Shown here: piece by piece, positions 25,631-33,932 of the stretch
Numbering within the stretch: the stretch's first letter is position 1
Layout: each line of letters starts with the position of its first letter
NCBI RefSeq assembly: GCF_913058315.1
Contig: NZ_CAJXQY010000014.1
Location: forward strand, 1-57,356
Source of the DNA: an uncultured Alteromonas sp.
Lineage (GTDB): Bacteria; Pseudomonadota; Gammaproteobacteria; Enterobacterales; Alteromonadaceae
DNA: 57,356 bases
Direction: 5' to 3'
Translations under genes and position numbers: made by a program
Notes under the pieces: model-generated
Database searches by the model: none
What the model saw: only the letters and a program-made list of their open reading frames with translations
Told to the model about the DNA's origin: nothing

Positions 25631-25668
25631 AATTCTGTCCTCTATTAATAAAGGGCTTGCAGGTAGAG

Positions 25669-26361
25669 TTACTCTTGGCCGTAGTAGGCGTTTTTACCGT
25701 GCTTGCGTAAATAATGTTTGTCCAATACGGCTTGCTTAAGCACAGCGGCATTGGGGTCTAAAGTCCTTGTGAGATAAGCCATTTTGGCAATCTCTTCGAG
25801 CAGCGCAGCGTGATATACCGATTGTGCTGCATCCTTACCCCAGGTGAATGGCGCATGGCCGGCAACGATTACCATCGGTGCTGCAGCCGGGTCGCGATCC
25901 ACATAGGCATCAGTAATCTGAACCCCGGTTTCTTCTTCGTAGTCACCGTTTACCTGTTCATCGGTCAGGTCGCGGGTACAGGTAATTTCACCGTGTACGT
26001 AATCGGCATGCGTGGTGCCCAGGCAAGGAATGCTCTGGCGCGCCTGCGCCCACGCTGTGGCATACGTTGAGTGGGTGTGTGTTACACCGCCAATCGAGTC
26101 AAATGCACGGTAAAGATGGGTATGGGTTTTGGTATCAGAAGAAGGACGCATGGTGCCTTCCACGATGTTATTTTCCATATCCACAATAACAATGTCTTCG
26201 GGCTTCATCTGATCGTAAGAGACGCCGCTAGGCTTTATAGCCACCACGCCCTTATCCCGATCAACCTGCGACACGTTACCAAAGGTGTAAATCACCAGGT
26301 TACGGCGCTGAAGCTCCATATTGGCTTCAAACACTTCTCGTTTTAATTCGGTGTAGCTCAT
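25669..26361 (-). CDS. araD: L-ribulose-5-phosphate 4-epimerase
   Basis: The 230-residue protein matches class-II aldolase-like AraD. The zinc ligands are H95 and H97 in [16 protein letters not shown] and H169 in [11 protein letters not shown]76 lies in RPSSDTKTH, and [10 protein letters not shown] near residue 26 is typical. It converts L-ribulose-5-phosphate to D-xylulose-5-phosphate, the last step before the pentose phosphate pathway. Its ATG overlaps the araB stop by four bases (ATGA), indicating translational coupling. Confidence 0.96.
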   Translation of the reverse strand: MSYTELKREVFEANMELQRRNLVIYTFGNVSQVDRDKGVVAIKPSGVSYDQMKPEDIVIVDMENNIVEGTMRPSSDTKTHTHLYRAFDSIGGVTHTHSTYATAWAQARQSIPCLGTTHADYVHGEITCTRDLTDEQVNGDYEEETGVQITDAYVDRDPAAAPMVIVAGHAPFTWGKDAAQSVYHAALLEEIAKMAYLTRTLDPNAAVLKQAVLDKHYLRKHGKNAYYGQE

Positions 26362-28016
26362 GCTTTACCTCCGCTCACGTAATCGCCCAGGGCCTGATAG
26401 TTTTGGTATAACTCATCGTAAATACCCACTTTCGATGCATCCGGTAAGTACTGTTTGCAAACAGGTGACGCCATTACCTGCTGAGCTTCGGCGACGGTTG
26501 GGAATTCGCCAGCCGCTACAGCAGCCATAATGGCGGCACCCAGGGCACAACTCTGCTCACTTTCCAGCACATCAATCGGACAATTCCAAACATCAGCGCA
26601 GGTTTGCATTACGTAATCGGATTTTTTTGAAATGCCGCCAATCACCACGACTGAATTAATGGGTACACCTTCCTCACGGAAGCGCTCAGTGATTGCCCGA
26701 GCGCCAAATGCAGTGGCTTCAACCAGTGCTTTAAACAACTGCGGCGCATCGGCGCCCATCTTAATACCGGTTAATGCCATGGAAACGGTTTGATCAGCGT
26801 CCGGTGTGCGACGGCCATTGACCCAGTCCAGCGCGGTAATATCTTTCGCGCTTACCGGCAGGTTGGCTGCTGCCGCAGACAAACGCTGCAAGGTAAGTGA
26901 CTCAATTTTATCAACCAGCTCATCGGCGCCCGACTCCACCAGCTCATGAAGTAAATTGTTGGTTGGCCACAGCACCAGGTTTTTAAACCAGGCATACAGA
27001 TCGCCAAATGCAGACTGACCAGCTTCCAGGCCAACCAGACCGGGAATAACTGAACCATCAACCTGTCCGCAAATACCGCGTACACAGGTATCACCAATGG
27101 TTTCATAAGAGGTCACGGTAATATCGCAGGTAGACGTTCCCATTACTTTGGTCAGAACACCTTCACGCACGTTAGCGGCAACTGCCCCCATGTGACAATC
27201 GAAAGCGCCATAACCCACTTTAATGCCAGCCGGTAAGCCCAGTTTGTCTGACCATTCCGCGGTTAATTCACCGGCAACCTGATCGCTGGTTTGGGTAGCG
27301 GGATTCAGGGTATCTACCAGGCCATCTAAGAGCGGATCTACCGAGACGAAGAAATCATTCGGCGGGAAGCCGTTCCACGCTTCGTTCCACATTAATTTAT
27401 GCCCGGTAGCACAGCGGCCCATCTGTAACTGCGAAGGATGCGTGGTGCCACACATTAGTGCCGTCATCCAGTCACAGTGCTCTACCCAACTGTAGGTAGC
27501 CGCTTTAACTGCCGGATCCTGACGGAAAATGTGCAAGGCTTTAGCCCAGTACCACTCCGACGAGTAAATACCGCCCATATAAGACAGGTAATTCACATCG
27601 TTGCTGTTGGCAGCCTTGGTAATTTCACCTGCTTCTTTTAGCGAGGTGTGATCTTTCCACAACACAAACATCGCATTGGGGTTTTCACTGAATTCTTCAG
27701 TTAATGCCAGAGGCAGACCTTCGGCATTAATCGCTACCGGGGTAGAACCGGTTGTATCAAAGCTCATCCCCACAACTTTATCTGCCGTGCCAGCGGGTAC
27801 TTTCGACCACAGCGCATTCACCACTTCGATCAGGCTATCCACATAGTCCTGAGGGTGCTGGCGGTACTGGTCTTTCGCCGGCTCGCAATAACGGCCCTGC
27901 GCCCAGCGGGGATAATTCACCATATGGCTGGCCAGCTCTTCGCCGGTAGTAACATCTACCAAAAGGGCTCTGACTGAATCAGAACCATAATCCAGCCCTA
28001 ATGTATAACGAGACAT
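26358..28016 (-). CDS. araB: Ribulokinase
   Basis: The 552-residue FGGY-family kinase phosphorylates L-ribulose at O5. It shows the N-terminal phosphate-binding turn GLDYGSDSVRALLVD, GMSFDTTGSTP, GAFDCHMGAVAA, MGTSTCDI and the C-terminal VIGGISKKSDYVMQ, as in AraB. I used the ATG at 28016, which gives the usual MSRYTLGLDYG start and lies downstream of AGTGGA. The open frame extends nine codons further to a TTG at 28043 without support. It is the first gene of the operon. The promoter region carries a putative operator at 28063-28072. Confidence 0.95.
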   Translation of the reverse strand: MSRYTLGLDYGSDSVRALLVDVTTGEELASHMVNYPRWAQGRYCEPAKDQYRQHPQDYVDSLIEVVNALWSKVPAGTADKVVGMSFDTTGSTPVAINAEGLPLALTEEFSENPNAMFVLWKDHTSLKEAGEITKAANSNDVNYLSYMGGIYSSEWYWAKALHIFRQDPAVKAATYSWVEHCDWMTALMCGTTHPSQLQMGRCATGHKLMWNEAWNGFPPNDFFVSVDPLLDGLVDTLNPATQTSDQVAGELTAEWSDKLGLPAGIKVGYGAFDCHMGAVAANVREGVLTKVMGTSTCDITVTSYETIGDTCVRGICGQVDGSVIPGLVGLEAGQSAFGDLYAWFKNLVLWPTNNLLHELVESGADELVDKIESLTLQRLSAAAANLPVSAKDITALDWVNGRRTPDADQTVSMALTGIKMGADAPQLFKALVEATAFGARAITERFREEGVPINSVVVIGGISKKSDYVMQTCADVWNCPIDVLESEQSCALGAAIMAAVAAGEFPTVAEAQQVMASPVCKQYLPDASKVGIYDELYQNYQALGDYVSGGKA

Positions 28017-28062
28017 ATTTTTTATTCCACTCACTGCTAACAAAATTAGCCAATAAATTTTA

Positions 28063-28072
28063 ATTGTATGAT
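28063..28072 (+). promoter_or_regulatory. Putative arabinose-regulon operator ATTGTATGAT, site 4
   Basis: This exact copy lies 46 bp upstream of araB and 175 bp upstream of the divergent transaldolase gene, so one bound regulator could serve both. A near match to the second motif (ATATTAACA) follows at 28113-28121. Confidence 0.5.
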
Positions 28073-28247
28073 AATATCAATAATAGGCAAATGTAAAGGT
28101 AATATAAAATTAATATTAACAGTATAGCCGGTGAATAAATCGCCAGCACAGAAGTTGTTAAACGCGTTTCCATAATGCTGTTAAATGCCACTGACAAGGC
28201 CTGAAAAACTTAGTAACCCTTTGAATTTATTGAGAGTGGAAAGAACT

Positions 28248-29201
28248 ATGACTACCCAGTTAGAACAGCTTAAATCTATGACAACCGTGGTTGCCGATAC
28301 CGGTGACTTCGAAGCAATTGCTTTGTATCAACCACAAGATGCGACCACTAACCCGTCGCTATTGTTAAAAGCCGTACAAATTGAAAAGTACCGTCCACTG
28401 GCAATCGAAGCCGTAAATTGGGCGAAAGGACAGGGTGCTACCGATGATGTTGCAACCGTTGCTGCAGACAAACTGGCGGTATTAATTGGTGCCAAACTCA
28501 TGGAGCAGGTGCCAGGTTATGTGTCTACCGAGGTCGATGCACGCTTATCATTCGACACCTTAGCCACGGTTGAAAAAGCTAATCATTTATTGGCTTTGTA
28601 CCGCGATCAGGGTATCGACACCAGCCGGGTGCTGATTAAAATCGCAGCTACCTGGGAAGGCATTCAGGCGGCCCGCATTCTCGAAGAGCAGGGCATAAAA
28701 ACAAACGTGACCCTGGTGTTTTCTTTTGCTCAGGCCCGGGCATCGGCCGAGGCTGGCGCTTTCCTTATCTCTCCTTTCGTTGGTCGTATTCTTGACTGGT
28801 ATAAAGCCGACCAGCCAGACGCTGACTTTAACGGCGCTAACGATCCGGGCGTGCAGTCGGTTACCCGTATCTATAACTACTTCAAAGAACACGGTTATAA
28901 CACTATTGTGATGGGCGCGAGCTTCCGCAACATCAGTGAGATTCAGGAACTGGCTGGCTGTGACCGCCTGACTATCAGCCCGGGACTGCTTGATGAGCTG
29001 GCCAATAACGATGCTCCACTGCCGCGTAAGCTTGCACCAGTCGATGCACCTAAGGCGGCCGCAGCGGCCTTAACCGAGCAAACCTTCCGCTGGGATATGA
29101 ACGAAGAAGCCATGGCTACAGATAAACTGTCGCAGGGTATTCGTCAGTTCGCTAAAGATCAGGTAACGCTGGAAACCATGCTAACCGAGCTGGCAAAATA
29201 A
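28248..29201 (+). CDS. tal: Transaldolase
   Basis: The 317-residue protein matches TalB-type transaldolase. [13 protein letters not shown] lies near the N-terminus and the Schiff-base lysine in [27 protein letters not shown] and [11 protein letters not shown] follow. It moves a dihydroxyacetone unit between sedoheptulose-7-phosphate and glyceraldehyde-3-phosphate in the cytoplasm. I used the ATG at 28248, preceded by GGAAAG and giving the family's MTTQLEQLK start, rather than a frame opening 63 bases earlier. Its divergent position beside araB suggests it is drawn into arabinose breakdown. Confidence 0.96.
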   Translation: MTTQLEQLKSMTTVVADTGDFEAIALYQPQDATTNPSLLLKAVQIEKYRPLAIEAVNWAKGQGATDDVATVAADKLAVLIGAKLMEQVPGYVSTEVDARLSFDTLATVEKANHLLALYRDQGIDTSRVLIKIAATWEGIQAARILEEQGIKTNVTLVFSFAQARASAEAGAFLISPFVGRILDWYKADQPDADFNGANDPGVQSVTRIYNYFKEHGYNTIVMGASFRNISEIQELAGCDRLTISPGLLDELANNDAPLPRKLAPVDAPKAAAAALTEQTFRWDMNEEAMATDKLSQGIRQFAKDQVTLETMLTELAK

Positions 29202-29224
29202 ACCGTTCACTAACGAGATAAAAA

Positions 29225-29262
29225 AATGCGGCTGACAGGACACTGTCAGCCGCATTTTTATT
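29225..29262. terminator. Bidirectional terminator after transaldolase
   Basis: AATGCGGCTGACAG pairs perfectly with CTGTCAGCCGCATT over GACA, with an A-run before and a T-run after. It serves transaldolase and the convergent carboxypeptidase gene. Confidence 0.9.
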
Positions 29263-29285
29263 ATACGAATACACTAATAAATATA

Positions 29286-30806
29286 TTACTTATTAGTGGG
29301 TGTATGGCCTTCAATAAAGCTACGAATATCGCTAAATAACGCCGTTTTGGCCGCACTGTTTACATACATCATGTGCCCGCCTTCGTAATACGTATACCAG
29401 ATTTGCCCGGCATTAATGGCATGCCGGTTAAGGGTATACTCGGCGTCAAAGAATGGCGTCACCAAATCGTAATATCCCGATGCCACCAGCACATCCAGCT
29501 GTGGATTAATCCGCAACGCCTCCGACAACTGCCCCGCCGTATTAACGTAAGACGGCTCCCAGGAGGTCCCCTCTTTACTGGTTCGATAACGCCAGTTGCG
29601 GTTTAGGTTTGGATCCGCAGGTGATAAGTACTGACGCTCCCAGTTCACGTTAAGTGAGTTGCGCATATACACCTGCAGCGCACTGTTGAAGGCTGCCGAA
29701 ATAGTGTCTGATGCCGCGTCCCGTTTGGTTCTGTCATCCACATCATCACGCTCATCACCGAGATAGCGGGCATCCAGTAAGCCCACGGTTTTACTTTCTG
29801 CACGCAGGATTTCTTTAGCAAAACGACGGGCGCTGATGCGCAAATCGGCCCGCTCAACGTAATCCAGACTCAGGCCGGTAAAGTAAGCCAGGCGCTTTGC
29901 CAGATGACTTCTTTGCTCTGGTTTCAAACGGTTGCCCGCAAACAGGCCTGGCAATAATTCGTTGCTGGCAAACTGCCGCGCGTTTTCTAAAAAGGCCTGT
30001 TTATTTTTGGGTGCCGGGTTCACTTTACCGTGGTATAACGCGGCCGCCGCCATGGTGGGTACATAAGTCACGTAAGAGATGATATTGTCAGGGATATACG
30101 GCGATGACCCCTGATAGTCCAGCGCTTGTGAAACAAACACCAGCCCGTTAATACTGATCTTCATATCCTTTTGCAGAATATTGGCCACATAGGCAGCTCG
30201 TGTGGTGCCATAGCTCTCACCGAGTATAAAGATAGGCGAGCCCCAACGGTTATTCTCGGTCATCCAGGTGCGAATAAATTCAGCCATCGACCGGGCATCT
30301 TCTTTTAACCCCCAAAATGCTTTGCCGTCATGTTTACCAAGCGCCCTGGAAAACCCCGTACCAACGGGGTCAATAAACACCAGATCAGTCACATCCAGCA
30401 CCGAGTTGGCCGAGTGTTTAGGTAAATAGGGCGGTAAGCCCGGATGAGTGGCATCCGACGGGACCTCGGCATAGGCCGGACCCAACCCGCTCATATGCAG
30501 CCATACCGATGCAGAGCCTGGTCCACCGTTCCACACAAAGGTCACAGGTCGGTTGGCGGCTTTTGCTTTATCGCGGGTGTAAGCAAATGAAAATATGCTG
30601 GCTTTAGGCTCACCTTGCAAATCACGCAAATACGTTTCACCTGCCGTTGCCTGGTAAGTGATTTTCTGGCCATTAAACTGACCGGTGTGGTTTGAGATAA
30701 ACGCCTGCGGCGCTTCAATTACGGTTTTCTCAGCCTCAGCATAGGCCGACGTTATCAGTGCCCCGCAAAACAGTAACAAGCATTTAATTCCCAATCCAGG
30801 GCGCAT
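29286..30806 (-). CDS. Serine carboxypeptidase (peptidase family S10), exported
   Basis: The 506-residue protein has a signal peptide (GIKCLLLFCGALITSAYA) and family S10 motifs: VTFVWNGGPGSASVWLHM (oxyanion and substrate loop), FIDPVGTGFSRA, the serine in ILGESYGTTRAAYVA, the Asp in VASGYYDLVTPF and the His in YEGGHMMYV. It removes C-terminal amino acids from peptides and should act in the periplasm. The chosen ATG at 30806 follows GGAG by five bases; the open frame extends six codons upstream. It has no obvious link to the arabinose genes. Confidence 0.9.
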   Translation of the reverse strand: MRPGLGIKCLLLFCGALITSAYAEAEKTVIEAPQAFISNHTGQFNGQKITYQATAGETYLRDLQGEPKASIFSFAYTRDKAKAANRPVTFVWNGGPGSASVWLHMSGLGPAYAEVPSDATHPGLPPYLPKHSANSVLDVTDLVFIDPVGTGFSRALGKHDGKAFWGLKEDARSMAEFIRTWMTENNRWGSPIFILGESYGTTRAAYVANILQKDMKISINGLVFVSQALDYQGSSPYIPDNIISYVTYVPTMAAAALYHGKVNPAPKNKQAFLENARQFASNELLPGLFAGNRLKPEQRSHLAKRLAYFTGLSLDYVERADLRISARRFAKEILRAESKTVGLLDARYLGDERDDVDDRTKRDAASDTISAAFNSALQVYMRNSLNVNWERQYLSPADPNLNRNWRYRTSKEGTSWEPSYVNTAGQLSEALRINPQLDVLVASGYYDLVTPFFDAEYTLNRHAINAGQIWYTYYEGGHMMYVNSAAKTALFSDIRSFIEGHTPTNK

Positions 30807-31005
30807 AATTTCTCCACAAATCACTCGTTTTATTGGCTTTCAGTATATAGCGAAATCCGCACAATACAGGCCACAAGCGACGAGCTCCCGCAATCCAATG
30901 ATGAACCTCCGCGGGTCTGCGCAAAAATAAGGTGGTCAAACCATCAATAAATGAGTATGTTAATTTCGTTTTAGGATGTCCCATCATTAACAAGGAATGA
31001 GCTTT

Positions 31006-32244
31006 ATGAAGTTATTAAAGTCTGCCGCCCTTTTTCTGTTCCCCGCCACGTTATCAGCCAGCGCCAATGCCGAATACCTGATTAACCTGGCCGATTTTCC
31101 TGACTGGTTCCAACAATCCATGGCCAGAGAAACCAGTGTCGAAACCAGCGGAAAAATGGTAATCGAACGGTTGAACGTTGATGCCCAGGTAAAAGGCAAA
31201 CCCGTGTTACAGGATAGCGGTAGCACCGACGTATGGTATTACACCATGGATATCGGCTCTGATTCACCGGTGGAATGTTATGCCTTTTTAGAATTTGATG
31301 GCGCAGCCAACTCCCTGCATGCCATTGTTGAACACAGCCTTGGCGGCGCAGAGCAGATTAACGGAAAAGCCTTATCCGGGCGTTTCACGCTGGGCCTGGA
31401 TATGGGCATGGTTGGCGACACGCCATATTTGCAGTTAGACACGCTTTACAACTTAGGTGAAGGCGGTGAAAAAGTCGCCGGCGTTTTGAAAGGCCTGTCA
31501 GGCCAGACCGAGCAAAGTCTGCAAATATGCGTGCATAACGAAATGGGCTATCAACAAGCTTTCTTCGACGTATTCTCGAGCTTTGTCCAGGCATTTACCG
31601 CCAATGATCAGCAACCTGAACTCTATGAGGCCACCTACCGCATGACCATTAATGGCATTCCGGTGGGTTACTCTCAGGAAAAGCACACCATTGATCAGGA
31701 CGGCGATATTGCTACCGTGTTGCGCGATGCCATGATCACCCCGGTGGACCAGGTAGCGGTATCACGCTCAGATTCGCAAACACTGGAATGGAGCCGCCCC
31801 GATGGCTCACTTATTAACGCTCGAGAATATACCATTGAAAATGGCCAGCTGGCTTCACAGTTCGCTATCAGTTCTGCCGAAGATGCCTGGCAGGTAACAG
31901 GCCAAATGCAGGGTAAAGAAGTCAGCGCGACTCTGGAATACAACAGCTGGTTATTGTCGAGTTTCGGTAATTACACTGAAACGGCACTACTACTGGCCAG
32001 CGATGCACCATCTGCCGATTATCACATCTGGCTTTCGGATGCCGACCCAACCTCAGCCTTACCGGTTACCTTTACCAAAATCGACGAATTGCCAGACGCC
32101 AATTTACAGTTTGACCTGGGTCCGCTCACCCTTAAATACCTGGCCACAGAAAATGGTTCCTTTGAAAAAGGTTCCATTGCCCAGGGTGGTGCCGTGCTGA
32201 TACTTGAAAAAGTGTACAGCAAAGGCCAGCCGGTAATGCCATGA
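31006..32244 (+). CDS. Exported protein of unknown function, coupled to transglutaminase-like gene
   Basis: The 412-residue protein has a signal peptide (MKLLKSAALFLFPATLSASANA). I do not recognise a family. The rest is rich in beta-strand patterns (YRMTINGIPVGYSQEKHTIDQDGDIATVLRD, then ATLEYNSWLLSSFG), with no membrane segment, no cysteine pairs and no catalytic motif. The ATG at 31006 is nine bases after AAGGA; an earlier in-frame ATG at 30997 abuts that site and is less likely. Its stop overlaps the start of the next gene by four bases (ATGA), so the two proteins are probably made together. A role as substrate, partner or regulator of the transglutaminase-like protein is a guess. Confidence 0.7.
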   Translation: MKLLKSAALFLFPATLSASANAEYLINLADFPDWFQQSMARETSVETSGKMVIERLNVDAQVKGKPVLQDSGSTDVWYYTMDIGSDSPVECYAFLEFDGAANSLHAIVEHSLGGAEQINGKALSGRFTLGLDMGMVGDTPYLQLDTLYNLGEGGEKVAGVLKGLSGQTEQSLQICVHNEMGYQQAFFDVFSSFVQAFTANDQQPELYEATYRMTINGIPVGYSQEKHTIDQDGDIATVLRDAMITPVDQVAVSRSDSQTLEWSRPDGSLINAREYTIENGQLASQFAISSAEDAWQVTGQMQGKEVSATLEYNSWLLSSFGNYTETALLLASDAPSADYHIWLSDADPTSALPVTFTKIDELPDANLQFDLGPLTLKYLATENGSFEKGSIAQGGAVLILEKVYSKGQPVMP

Positions 32245-33020
32245 GCAAACTCCTTACCACCCTGGCACTGACGTTTTCGTTAAACGTTAGTGCACAGTCA
32301 GTACCCTCACTGGCTGAGATACCGCTGACCATGAGTGATGGCCAGTCCGGCGCCTTAACGAACGCCATTTATCTGGAGGTAGAGACCCGCCAACCCGCTT
32401 CGCTGGTAAAATATCTGAGTAATTACAGCGGTGTGACCACAGAACAGCTGAATGATAACACCGTGGCGGTTGCACTAGATCATCAGCCACGGTTTACCGG
32501 ATTGGTGCAGGCAAATTATGCGCAGCCCAGTTTTGTGATTGATACCGACGAACCGGCAACTCAGGCATTTATTGACGGGTTTACCAAAACCCGGACGGAT
32601 ACCGACAAGCTGGAAGCGATCACCGCCTATGTGAGTGAGTACATTAGTGAGCCGACCTATATTCATGGTTTCAATCTGGCGTCGACCGTGGCAACCCAAC
32701 GTTCTGGCGACTGTACTGAATTTGCGACCCTGACCACCGCACTGGCCAGAGGGTTAGGGCTACCCGCCCGGTTAACCCTTGGCACGGTGATCACGGCTTA
32801 CGCGGAGTCAGCCGATGCGTTTGGTCATGCCTGGACTGAAGTCTGGTATAAGGGTAAATGGCAGATTATTGATGCCGCACTGTACGGAGCTGAAGGGCAG
32901 CAGTTTTACTACCTGCCAACCGGCATACTCGACAATGAAGGGCCGGGCTTTGCCATGTCTTTAGTGATGGCTTCTTCTTTGTTTCCCAACCGCGTGATAA
33001 ATGTACAAAACCTGCAATAA
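32241..33020 (+). CDS. Transglutaminase-like (papain-fold) exported protein
   Basis: The 259-residue protein has a signal peptide (MSKLLTTLALTFSLNVSA) and a C-terminal transglutaminase-like core with a complete Cys-His-Asp triad: C158 in RSGDCTEFATL, H197 in AFGHAWTEVWY and D211 in WQIIDAAL. Bacterial members of this fold act mostly as proteases, amidases or crosslinkers in the periplasm; the substrate is unknown. The N-terminal 110 residues have no recognised domain. Start and upstream stop overlap as ATGA. The gene order (unknown exported protein then transglutaminase-like) suggests a working pair. Confidence 0.82.
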   Translation: MSKLLTTLALTFSLNVSAQSVPSLAEIPLTMSDGQSGALTNAIYLEVETRQPASLVKYLSNYSGVTTEQLNDNTVAVALDHQPRFTGLVQANYAQPSFVIDTDEPATQAFIDGFTKTRTDTDKLEAITAYVSEYISEPTYIHGFNLASTVATQRSGDCTEFATLTTALARGLGLPARLTLGTVITAYAESADAFGHAWTEVWYKGKWQIIDAALYGAEGQQFYYLPTGILDNEGPGFAMSLVMASSLFPNRVINVQNLQ

Positions 33021-33072
33021 GCTGTAATAAGCGCTGCGCATCTGTTCGGGCAGATACGCACGCACTATTTAA

Positions 33073-33825
33073 CTAGAATCGCACGCTGGTCGCCAGCGTT
33101 ATGCTGGCCATCCCGCCCGACGTGTAAGCACCGGCACCCGCCTGAATCGGCCAGCCTGGCGTAAACCAGTAATCCACGGTTAGTTCTGCAATATCGTCCC
33201 GAGGATACGCGTTGCTATCATTGTCTGTCTCAGCGAGGTAGGAAAGCCCTGCGCTAAAGCGCTGATTAAAGAAATAACGGGCATCAAGCTCAACCCTGGC
33301 CAAATCATTTAACATCATCTCCATATTAATATCCCAGCCACTGCCTGCGGTGATGTTTGTATAGCGACCAAATACCCGGGCCGTGGTTTCGTTTGCAGAA
33401 CGGTGAGTACCGTAAACCCTGTCATCGGCATACTCATAAATTACCCCACCGCCCACCTGCCATTCGGGTGTAACGAAGTAGCCAGCGTCAAAGTCGGCGT
33501 ACAGGTATCTTTCACGAAAAGACACGCTGCGGTCAAAGTCACCATAGCGTAGTTTTGAATTGATCACCCATTTATCGTCAACGAACCACTCGCCACCGAG
33601 TTCATACCGGTCGACAGCACTGTCACCAAAATAACGGACAAAAACACTGTTGGTTTTATTCAGGTAAGGCGAAATAAGAAAGGGCTGTCCGCTCACCGGT
33701 ACATCAGACAAATAGCGCTTGTATTCAATACCAATAAAGTCGTCGCCGTAGTTTTTTATATCGGCCAGGCCAACAGAGATTTCATTTTGGGCGGCCGAGG
33801 AAATACCAGAAAAACACAGGCCACA
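33073..33825 (-). CDS. Outer-membrane beta-barrel (putative porin), start damaged by frameshift in signal peptide
   Basis: From about 33780 downward the frame encodes a barrel-type protein of roughly 235 residues: VGLADIKNYGDDFIGIEYKRY, then alternating aromatic/charged strands, ending in Phe (TLATSVRF) as outer-membrane barrels do. The frame is open only to 33825, where two in-frame stops block it, and it has no ATG. The last codons before the mature start (CGLCFSGISSAAQ) look like the end of a signal peptide. A good ribosome site (GAGGA, 33841-33845) and GTG-ATG-ATG codons sit just upstream, but in another frame that stops after MMWPVFFWYFLGRPK. One lost base would account for this, so it is a pseudogene, a sequence error or an unusual start. 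Confidence 0.6.
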   Translation of the reverse strand, partial: CGLCFSGISSAAQNEISVGLADIKNYGDDFIGIEYKRYLSDVPVSGQPFLISPYLNKTNSVFVRYFGDSAVDRYELGGEWFVDDKWVINSKLRYGDFDRSVSFRERYLYADFDAGYFVTPEWQVGGGVIYEYADDRVYGTHRSANETTARVFGRYTNITAGSGWDINMEMMLNDLARVELDARYFFNQRFSAGLSYLAETDNDSNAYPRDDIAELTVDYWFTPGWPIQAGAGAYTSGGMASITLATSVRF

Positions 33826-33897
33826 TCATCACGCGTTTAATCCTCTGCAGGATTTTCTCAATGAGATGGTTGCATAATGCCAACTCATGAATATAAT

Positions 33898-33916
33898 AAT
33901 GATAACTATTATCATT
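33898..33916. promoter_or_regulatory. Fur box
   Basis: The 19-bp sequence AATGATAACTATTATCATT is a near-palindrome matching the classical ferric uptake regulator site (GATAATGATAATCATTATC pattern of repeated ATAAT hexamers). It lies 16 bp before the siderophore receptor start and should repress it when iron is plentiful. Confidence 0.8.
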
Positions 33917-33932
33917 TAGATTAGGATTAGTA

